From positions 15,443 to 79,442 of the forward strand of contig JACKBN010000021.1 in NCBI GenBank assembly GCA_020634565.1: DNA of 64,000 nt, in the 5' to 3' direction. This document shows positions 58,718-64,000 of the stretch, piece by piece (position 1 is the first letter of the stretch; every line of letters starts with the position of its first letter). The DNA comes from Ardenticatenaceae bacterium. GTDB lineage: Bacteria > Chloroflexota > Anaerolineae > Promineifilales > Promineifilaceae. Both the position numbers and the translations under genes were made by a program. The notes under the pieces were generated by a model. That model was given only the letters and a program-made list of their open reading frames with translations, had not been told where the DNA came from and made no database searches.

Positions 58718-59939
58718 CCCACCGGATGATTGGGACAACATGCGGGACAAAATCATTGGCTTGGGCGAACGGTCGCTGCGCAAAAGCTACTATCCTGAAT
58801 TGCAGCGCCAGCTGGAGGCTGTTCAGCAGAGCGAAGAACGGTTTCGCCTGTTGGTTGAGCATACCCATGATGGCATTTTGATCATTGAGGGTGGTGCCAT
58901 TCAATACGCCAATCCCCGCCTGAGCGAAATTCTGGGCGAGACAATCACAACGCTTTCTGAAGATTCGATGGTTGCCAAACTGTTGGCCAGTTTGGACATG
59001 GCCTCACTGGCTGAGTCTGATTTTCTGGGAGATGAGCTGTGGTTGACCTGCCCAAACGGCCGTAAACGGTTTTTAAATGTGCGCTCTTTTCGCCTGCATC
59101 TGGATGAATTGGGCGATCGTTTTCACGTCGTGGTGACGGACATGACGGCGCAGAAGCTGCGTGAAACGGCCTTGGAAGAGCGTGTGCAGGAACGTACGGC
59201 CGAATTGCAGGAAGCCAATGAGAAACTCAAAGAGCTGGATCAGCTCAAAAATGATTTTATCTCCAACGTTTCACATGATTTGCGCACGCCGTTGACCAAT
59301 ATTCAGCTCTATTCGCAGCTGCTGGAGCTGAACAAAAACCCCGAAAAGCAGGCACGTTACTGGTCGGTGCTGCATACCGAGGCGGCCCACCTGGAAATGC
59401 TCATCAATGATTTGCTCACGCTTTCTAGCCTGGAACACGGCCGTTTTCCCCATCAGCGGGAACGGACCGACATCAACCAACTGCTTAGCCACGAGCTGCA
59501 AGCCTTTCAGGCGCGAATCAAAAACAAGCAGCTTGCGGTGCACTTTGAGCCTCAAGGAGGTTTACCGCTGCTGCTGCTGGATAGGCACCAGATTCGGCAG
59601 GTTTTTGTTAATTTGTTGTCCAATGCGTTTGCCTATACGCCACAGCAAGGACGGGTTTGCATTTCTTGTACGGCCGTTTCCGACAATGCTTTGCCGGCCG
59701 TGTGCATAGAAATCCAAAATGATGGTCCCCCCATTCCTGAAGAAGACCTACCCAAGTTATTTCAGCGTTTTTATCGCGGGGAAAATGCGCGGGCCACTCG
59801 GGAGCATGGCACAGGTTTGGGCCTGGCAATCTGCAAGCAAATTGTGGAGCAGCACGCTGGCACGATCAGGGTGACTAGCAGTGAGCCGGAAGGCACCGCT
59901 GTGGTGGTATGTTTGCCGTTTTTGTTGGAAATTGAGTAA
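58701..59939 (+). CDS. PAS-domain sensor histidine kinase, cytoplasmic
   Basis: 412 residues without membrane segments. A PAS domain (about 45-150, EERFRLLVEHTHDGILIIEGG), a coiled linker, HisKA with FISNVSHDLRTPLTNIQLYSQLLEL (His192), and a complete ATPase domain: VNLLSNAFAYTP (N-box), ENARATREHGTGLGLAICKQIVEQHAG (G-boxes). It therefore differs from the degenerate kinase at 4714. The ATG at 58701 lies within the end of the dehydrogenase gene. No response regulator is adjacent. The signal may be a small intracellular ligand or redox state. Confidence 0.94.
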   Translation: MKKPSDPPDDWDNMRDKIIGLGERSLRKSYYPELQRQLEAVQQSEERFRLLVEHTHDGILIIEGGAIQYANPRLSEILGETITTLSEDSMVAKLLASLDMASLAESDFLGDELWLTCPNGRKRFLNVRSFRLHLDELGDRFHVVVTDMTAQKLRETALEERVQERTAELQEANEKLKELDQLKNDFISNVSHDLRTPLTNIQLYSQLLELNKNPEKQARYWSVLHTEAAHLEMLINDLLTLSSLEHGRFPHQRERTDINQLLSHELQAFQARIKNKQLAVHFEPQGGLPLLLLDRHQIRQVFVNLLSNAFAYTPQQGRVCISCTAVSDNALPAVCIEIQNDGPPIPEEDLPKLFQRFYRGENARATREHGTGLGLAICKQIVEQHAGTIRVTSSEPEGTAVVVCLPFLLEIE

Positions 59940-59944
59940 ATGGG

Positions 59945-60649
59945 TCAGGCTTGTAAGAAGTTGACAATCCACTGGGCGAAGCGCTGATTATCGGGACGGC
60001 CGTTTTCGACGGAAGATACGGCCGTTTCATACAGTTCACTCCCCTGCAAAGCCACATGCCGTTTGAAGATATCCTGCATGATTTGCTGCGTAAATTCAGG
60101 ATGCCCCTGCACCCCCAACACCTGCTCGCCAATGGCATACATCACATTTGGGCAAAAATCATTGCCCGCCAAATGCTCCGCCTGAGGTGGCAAATCAATC
60201 ACCTGGTCCTGGTGAACAAAGTAGAGAGCACAATGTGGCACTGGCTCCGTCATCCATGATTTGCTGCCGGTCATGGCAAATGGTTTTAGCCCTAATCCCC
60301 ACCCTTTAGCCGATTTTTCCACGTGCCCGCCCAGCGCCTGGGCAATGATTTGGTGGCCAAAGCAAATCCCCACCAGCTTTTTGCCTAACTGGTATGCCTG
60401 ACGAACAAAATCCATCAGTTCCAAAATCCAGGGGTCTGTTTCATATGCGCCGCTGGGGCTACCGGTGATCACGTAGCCATCATACAAACTGGCATCAGCA
60501 GGGAATTCGCCCAAGGCCACCGTGTAGCCTTTAAAACCGAAGTTGTTGGGCGCGCTTTGCAAAAAGCGAACGTAGGCGTCTACGGGTGAACCACCCCAAT
60601 TTACCTGGCTCTTGTCGGGATCTATCGCATTTAAAATGGCAACATTCAT
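59945..60649 (-). CDS. Class I glutamine amidotransferase-like protein
   Basis: 234 residues with the GATase1 fold. The nucleophile elbow is GICFGHQIIAQALGG, and VQGHPEFTQQIM supplies the His-Glu pair. Stand-alone members often resemble the GMP synthase glutaminase domain but hydrolyse gamma-glutamyl compounds. ATG at 60649; a longer frame runs into the neighbouring gene and is unlikely. It starts 16 bp after the PAP2-like gene. Confidence 0.88.
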   Translation of the reverse strand: MNVAILNAIDPDKSQVNWGGSPVDAYVRFLQSAPNNFGFKGYTVALGEFPADASLYDGYVITGSPSGAYETDPWILELMDFVRQAYQLGKKLVGICFGHQIIAQALGGHVEKSAKGWGLGLKPFAMTGSKSWMTEPVPHCALYFVHQDQVIDLPPQAEHLAGNDFCPNVMYAIGEQVLGVQGHPEFTQQIMQDIFKRHVALQGSELYETAVSSVENGRPDNQRFAQWIVNFLQA

Positions 60650-60665
60650 GATGGGATGTCCTATT

Positions 60666-61298
60666 CTAGGGCACAAAACAGCCAAAGGGCACAAGTATGA
60701 GCACAACGGCCGTTCCCAAGGCCAATCCTGCGGCGACCTGAGCCACGCTGTGCCGCTTGAGAAACAGTCGCACCCAGCAGACAGAAACCACCAGGGGGAT
60801 TCCCACCAGCAGACCGGCCGTCCAGCCAAAGACGAGTGTGACGAGAACGGCCGTAGCCATTGCTCCTGTGGCGTGCAGACTAATCAACCAAAAATGGTTA
60901 ATGACCGCCAGCCCAGCCAACTCAATGACGTTAAAGATGGCCAGGCAGCCCAGCAGCTCTGGGCCATCAAAGGCGGTAATCAAGCTGTAGGCAATGGCCG
61001 CAAACACAACGGCCGAAACATACGGAATGTTGCGTTCGCGGGTGTTGCTCATGTGCAGTTCAGCAATGCGGCCCGTTTTGAGCAAGTAAAGCACTACCAG
61101 GATGGGCGCCAGTGAGACAAGCAGCCCGTAAACGGCCGCCCACATAAAGCCAGTCCAGTTAGGCTCTGCATATAAACCAAAAGCCAGCCCGACGATGGCA
61201 AACATCACCGGTGGGCTGACCACGTTGGAGTAAATACGGGCTGTTCTGACGATCCCGACGCGGTTATGGGCCAGGAAGTCGAGGGGGCGTTGTTTCAT
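60666..61298 (-). CDS. PAP2-like membrane protein
   Basis: 210 residues with about six membrane segments. The C-terminal RLFLKRHSVAQVAAGLALG resembles PAP2 motif 3 (R...H..DV..G, with Gln for Asp), ISLHATGAMATA resembles motif 2, and KTGRIAELHMSNTRERN may be motif 1. The match is partial, so lipid phosphatase activity is uncertain. It could be a polyprenyl or phosphatidyl phosphatase paralogue. ATG at 61298 is chosen because the longer frame extends into repeat DNA. Confidence 0.65.
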   Translation of the reverse strand: MKQRPLDFLAHNRVGIVRTARIYSNVVSPPVMFAIVGLAFGLYAEPNWTGFMWAAVYGLLVSLAPILVVLYLLKTGRIAELHMSNTRERNIPYVSAVVFAAIAYSLITAFDGPELLGCLAIFNVIELAGLAVINHFWLISLHATGAMATAVLVTLVFGWTAGLLVGIPLVVSVCWVRLFLKRHSVAQVAAGLALGTAVVLILVPFGCFVP

Positions 61299-61306
61299 GA
61301 GAGGGG

Positions 61307-61405
61307 GTGACAAGGTGAACGGGTGAACGGGTGAACGGGTGACAAGGTGATAGCCCATCACCCGTTCACCTGCGTTCGTAGAACGCAATCACCCGCTCAC
61401 CCCTT
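61307..61405. repeat. GGTGAAC/GTTCACC word-repeat palindrome
   Basis: GGGTGACAAGGTGAACGGGTGAACGGGTGAACGGGTGACAAGGTGA on the left (word GGTGAAC three times, 7-bp spacing plus two GGTGACAA) faces CACCCGTTCACC and CACCCGCTCACCCC on the right, with a small CGTTCGTAGAACG hairpin between. It fills the gap upstream of the PAP2-like gene. A related sequence is found inside mfd. Confidence 0.85.
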
Positions 61406-61410
61406 CACAA

Positions 61411-62670
61411 TTATGTACCTTCTTGCCAGGAGTTCAGGTATTTGGTCTGGCGCTCGGTGAGGGTGTCGATGTTGACGCCCATCGCCTGGAGCTTGATGCT
61501 GGCAATACGCTGATCAATCTCTTCGGGCACGGTGTACACTTTGTTTTCCAGTTGACCCTTATTGTCGGCCAGGTATTTGGCGCTGAGGGCTTGCCCGGCA
61601 AAGCTCATGTCCATCACGGAAGCCGGATGACCTTCGGCAGCAGCCAGGTTGATGAGACGGCCTTCGCCCAACAGGTTCAGTTTACGGCCGTCTTTCATGG
61701 TGTACTGGTCTACAAACGGCCGTACTCGCTTGGGTTCGCTCACCGCCATGTCGCGCAGCGCGCCTTTGTTCACTTCCACATCGAAGTGGCCGGAGTTGGC
61801 CAGCAGGGCGCCATCTTTCATGACTTCAAAGTGGTGGCGATCAAAGACATGGATGTTGCCCGTGGCGCTAACAAAAATGTCGCCAATCGGCGCAGCTTCC
61901 ACCATCGGCATCACGCGGAAGCCATCCATCACGGCTTCCAAAGCCTTCAGCGGATCAACCTCGGTAACGACGACGTTGCCGCCCAAACCGCGTGCACGCA
62001 TGGCGATACCGCGGCTGCACCAGCCGTAGCCAGCCACAACCACCACTTTACCAGCGATCAGGTAGTTGGTGGCGCGAATAACGCCGTCCATGGTGGATTG
62101 TCCGGTGCCGTAACGATTGTCAAACAAATGCTTGGTCATGGCATCGTTTACAGCCATCATGGGGAATTCCAGTGCGCCGTCGGCAGCCATCGCCCGCAGG
62201 CGGATGATGCCGGTGGTGGTTTCTTCCGTGCCGCCAATGACGTGTTCCATCACGTCGCGGCGGTCTCTGTGGATGGTGCTGGTGACATCGGAGCCATCAT
62301 CCATAATGATGTTGGGCTTGTGGTCCAACACGGCCTGAATGTGTTTGTGATAGGTCTCGTTGTCCTCACCTTTGATGGCAAACACGGGGATTTCGTAGTG
62401 GGACACCAGGGAAGCGGCCACATCGTCCTGGGTGCTCAGCGGATTGCTGGCGCACAGCATCACGTCCGCACCACCAGCTTGCAGCGCCACAACCAGATTG
62501 GCGGTCTCGGTGGTTACGTGCATACAACCACTGATGCGCAGTCCGGCAAACGGCCGTTCATCGGCAAACTGGTCGTACACACCTTGCAAAACCGGCATCT
62601 CTTGGGATGCCCACTCAATCCGCAGCCGCCCTCCAGGAGCGAGATCGGGGTTTTTAATATCGAATTCCAT
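61411..62670 (-). CDS. ahcY: S-adenosylhomocysteinase
   Basis: NAD-dependent hydrolysis of S-adenosylhomocysteine to adenosine and homocysteine, closing the methyl cycle. The 419 residues include SGCMHVTTETANLV, DDGSDVTSTIHR, NDAMTKHLFDNRYGTGQSTMDGV (catalytic Lys/Asp), VVAGYGWCSRGIAMRARGLG (NAD-binding) and SGHFDVEV. A good AAGGAGAT precedes the start. A long open frame on the opposite strand is a shadow. The adjacent upstream kinase could remove the adenosine product. Confidence 0.98.
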   Translation of the reverse strand: MEFDIKNPDLAPGGRLRIEWASQEMPVLQGVYDQFADERPFAGLRISGCMHVTTETANLVVALQAGGADVMLCASNPLSTQDDVAASLVSHYEIPVFAIKGEDNETYHKHIQAVLDHKPNIIMDDGSDVTSTIHRDRRDVMEHVIGGTEETTTGIIRLRAMAADGALEFPMMAVNDAMTKHLFDNRYGTGQSTMDGVIRATNYLIAGKVVVVAGYGWCSRGIAMRARGLGGNVVVTEVDPLKALEAVMDGFRVMPMVEAAPIGDIFVSATGNIHVFDRHHFEVMKDGALLANSGHFDVEVNKGALRDMAVSEPKRVRPFVDQYTMKDGRKLNLLGEGRLINLAAAEGHPASVMDMSFAGQALSAKYLADNKGQLENKVYTVPEEIDQRIASIKLQAMGVNIDTLTERQTKYLNSWQEGT

Positions 62671-62702
62671 CAGAAAATAATCTCCTTACTTCTACAAACT
62701 TC

Positions 62703-62797
62703 AAACCTGACAGGTTTAGAAAGATTCTTGTTGGCGTAAAACCTTTGCTAGAGGAACCAGCTTCAAGGTCAGCCAACTTTGTAAACCTGTCAGATTT
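62703..62797. repeat. CCTGACAGG-bounded inverted repeat element
   Basis: AAACCTGACAGGTTTA (62703-62718) faces TAAACCTGTCAGATTT (62782-62797), one mismatch in 16. GTTGGC/GCCAAC pair inside. The element spans most of the gap between the kinase and ahcY and closely matches the ends of the element at 36933-37027. Confidence 0.75.
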
Positions 62798-62800
62798 TTA

Positions 62801-63760
62801 CTAATTGGTTAATAAAACATCCAAAGCCCCGTCGTCGTCAAAATGTTGGCGGAAACGAGACACGAATTCTTGTGGTGAATAATGATGATTTTGCGGGCCA
62901 AGCTGCTCTAGCACATAGGTGGCGGCCAGCGCGCCCATCCGCCCGGAAATTTCCCAGGGCAGGCCAAGCTGCATGCCGCGCATCAGCCCGGCGCGGAAGG
63001 CGTCGCCTGCACCGGTGGGATCGGTAATTTCGTTTGGCGGTACGGCCGGAATGCGAATTTCTTCGCCGTCAATGACCAGTCGTGCCCCTTCAGCCGCCAG
63101 GGTTACCAGCAAAATACGTACGCGCTGCAAAATCTGGTCTTCGCTCAGGCCGGTTTTGTCCTGAATGAGCTTGTGTTCATACTCATTCACGGTGAGCATG
63201 TGTGCCCCGTTGAGCCCGTGCAGCAGTTCTTCGCCCGTGAAGCGAGCGGCTTGCTGGCTGGGATCGTAAATGAAGGGAATGCCCAACTGGCGGCACTCGT
63301 CGGCGTACTGTCCCATCGCGTCTGGGGCGTTGGGGGAGATGATGGCCAGGTCTGCATCGGCGGCGTGCTGGGCAAAGCTGAGTCGTGCAGCATGAGCCAT
63401 CGCGCCCGTGTAAAAGCTGGCAATCTGATTTTGCGCCTGATCGGTGTTGACGAAGAAGGAGGCGCAAAAATCGTTCTCAATTTCTATGATGGCGGTGGTA
63501 TCAACGCCGTGGCTTTCTAGCCAGGTGCGGTAGTCACCAAAATCTTGCCCGGCAGTAGCCATGACGCTGGGATGACCACCTAGCAAAGCGAGGGTGTAAG
63601 CGATGTTGGGGGCGGTGCCACCGCGCTGGCGGTTGAGTGTGTCCACCAAAAAGCTGAGGCTAACGGTGTGAAGCTGGTCGGCCACCAGCGAGTCGGTGAA
63701 CTTGCCAGGGAACGACATGAGATAATCGTAGGCGATTGAGCCTGTCACTACTATTTTCAT
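62801..63760 (-). CDS. PfkB family carbohydrate/adenosine kinase
   Basis: 319 residues of the ribokinase superfamily. MKIVVTGSIAYDYLMSF and GGTAPNIAYTLALLGG form the substrate side; NEITDPTGAGDAFRAGL is the ATP-site motif with the catalytic Asp. The position directly upstream of ahcY and the internal SVMATAGQDFGDYRTWLESHGVDTTA pattern favour adenosine kinase over ribokinase, which would remove the product of AhcY. The start follows the stop of a partial glycosyltransferase gene by one base. Confidence 0.88.
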   Translation of the reverse strand: MKIVVTGSIAYDYLMSFPGKFTDSLVADQLHTVSLSFLVDTLNRQRGGTAPNIAYTLALLGGHPSVMATAGQDFGDYRTWLESHGVDTTAIIEIENDFCASFFVNTDQAQNQIASFYTGAMAHAARLSFAQHAADADLAIISPNAPDAMGQYADECRQLGIPFIYDPSQQAARFTGEELLHGLNGAHMLTVNEYEHKLIQDKTGLSEDQILQRVRILLVTLAAEGARLVIDGEEIRIPAVPPNEITDPTGAGDAFRAGLMRGMQLGLPWEISGRMGALAATYVLEQLGPQNHHYSPQEFVSRFRQHFDDDGALDVLLTN

Positions 63761-63761
63761 C

Positions 63762-64000
63762 TTAATTGGTCACTGTTTTGGAATTTTTTACGGCCGTATC
63801 AGCCGTTTTTTTTAACGTGGCACTAAGGCCCAAACGGTCGCGCAGCATGGTCATGATAATTTTGAAACCATCGGCGACGGTGATCTTTTTGCCTTCGGCA
63901 TAGGTGCGCGGGTCGTAGTTGATGGGTACTTCGACGATGTTGTGGCCGCTAAGCAGCACCTTGTTGGTTAGCTCAAACTCCAGGTTAAAGCCGGTGAGGG
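63762..64000 (-). CDS. Glycosyltransferase (GT2, DPM1-like), C-terminal part only
   Basis: Only the C-terminal residues are inside the window; the frame is open to the right-hand edge. The visible sequence GFNLEFELTNKVLLSGHNIVEVPINYDPRTYAEGKKITVADGF is the end of a GT2 polyprenol-phosphate sugar synthase type domain (EVPxxYxPRxxxEGKKI). The tail is hydrophilic, with no membrane segment. It overlaps no neighbour and its stop precedes the PfkB start by one base. Confidence 0.85.
   Translation of the reverse strand, partial: LTGFNLEFELTNKVLLSGHNIVEVPINYDPRTYAEGKKITVADGFKIIMTMLRDRLGLSATLKKTADTAVKNSKTVTN

Larger units (their letters stand above)
1155..63797. repeat. Highly iterated palindrome ACGGCCGT (HIP-like), about 125 copies
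   Basis: The 8-bp palindrome ACGGCCGT occurs about 125 times by hand count, roughly one per 510 bp. At about 53% GC one copy is expected in 64 kb. Most copies are flanked by A before and T or A after, so AACGGCCGTT is frequent. Examples start at 1155, 2479, 4300, 7447, 10945, 13212, 16773, 21458, 25001, 25031, 30466, 34096, 36822, 40047, 42699, 45095, 48114, 52985, 57434, 59996 and 63790. About twenty one-mismatch relatives (GCGGCCGT, or ACGGCCG followed by A, C or G) are also present. Copies lie in both coding and intergenic DNA, and a palindrome has no strand bias. The pattern resembles cyanobacterial HIP1 (GCGATCGC) in density and palindromy; its role here is unknown. Confidence 0.95.

Noticed and set aside
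61423..62739. 438-codon open frame on the plus strand
   Set aside because: It is antisense to ahcY, which has every family motif; its His/Val-rich product has no recognisable domain and arises from codon bias of the opposite strand.
62671..62800. SAH or SAM riboswitch before ahcY
   Set aside because: The gap is explained by the CCTGACAGG inverted repeat element; no conserved riboswitch core was recognised.
1155..63797. Chi, KOPS or DNA-uptake type interpretation of ACGGCCGT
   Set aside because: Chi and KOPS sites are strand-oriented, while this sequence is a perfect palindrome; known uptake sequences are not palindromic. A HIP1-like view fits better.
1..64000. CRISPR array
   Set aside because: The ACGGCCGT copies are irregularly spaced and only 8 bp long. 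No direct repeats of 25-40 bp with regular spacers and no cas genes were seen.
1..64000. tRNA or rRNA genes
   Set aside because: No cloverleaf with a GTTCGANTC-type arm or rRNA signature was noticed on either strand by eye; a covariance-model search would be decisive.

Overview
The window looks like a chromosomal segment of a mid-GC bacterium, most likely a Chloroflexota (Anaerolineae or Caldilineae-like) genome. This is inference: several lipoproteins carry long Ala/Thr/Pro linkers of the kind common in that phylum, a YggS-YggT pair is present, there are no outer-membrane assembly genes, and many conserved proteins are only loosely recognisable. No rRNA, tRNA, CRISPR array, prophage or intact insertion sequence was seen. 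Genes are densely packed on both strands.

Layout. 1-2000: end of a membrane protein, an acyl-CoA dehydrogenase and a 30-residue membrane peptide, closed by a bidirectional terminator. 2067-5800 (minus): YggS-YggT, a beta-propeller lipoprotein, a degenerate histidine kinase and D-aminoacyl-tRNA deacylase. 5862-20794 (minus): a twelve-gene run of overlapping cell-surface glycan genes (GT-C membrane glycosyltransferases, GT2 enzymes, a methyltransferase, a flippase-like LPG_synthase_TM protein, DUF2304). 21039-24280 (minus): a tyrosine kinase, two Wzz-like chain-length proteins and a GT4 enzyme, directly downstream of pspA. 24286-25949 (minus): an envelope-stress set (PspA, PspC, LiaF-like). 26218-34831: a 2-hydroxyacid dehydrogenase, an orphan secreted protein with a structured leader, two methyltransferases, an M50-like pseudo-protease and a lipoprotein with three fused DsbA-like domains. 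34902-41872 (plus): an orphan solute-binding protein, pth, mfd. 42069-48237 (plus): a Dlt-like envelope acylation operon (microprotein, SGNH lipoprotein, MBOAT, DltD-like SGNH, acyl carrier protein, AMP-ligase). 48379-56582: a degenerate tyrosine recombinase, two helix-hairpin-helix membrane proteins, both aconitase X subunits, a nucleotidyltransferase and a TetR-controlled operon. 56729-64000: a DUF4332 protein, iron alcohol dehydrogenase with a PAS histidine kinase, a PAP2-like protein with a glutamine amidotransferase, and a partial glycosyltransferase followed by a PfkB kinase and S-adenosylhomocysteinase.

Two sequence-level phenomena cut across the genes. First, the palindrome ACGGCCGT recurs about 125 times by hand count, inside genes and between them, against roughly one expected by chance. 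It resembles the HIP1 palindrome of cyanobacteria in behaviour but not in sequence. Second, at least ten intergenic gaps hold imperfect palindromes built from tandem short words (such as AATTACC, CAATCTC, CACAATTC, CTTGCAA or GGTGAAC), nearly always just before a start codon and often running through the previous gene's stop codon. One such sequence lies in frame inside mfd.
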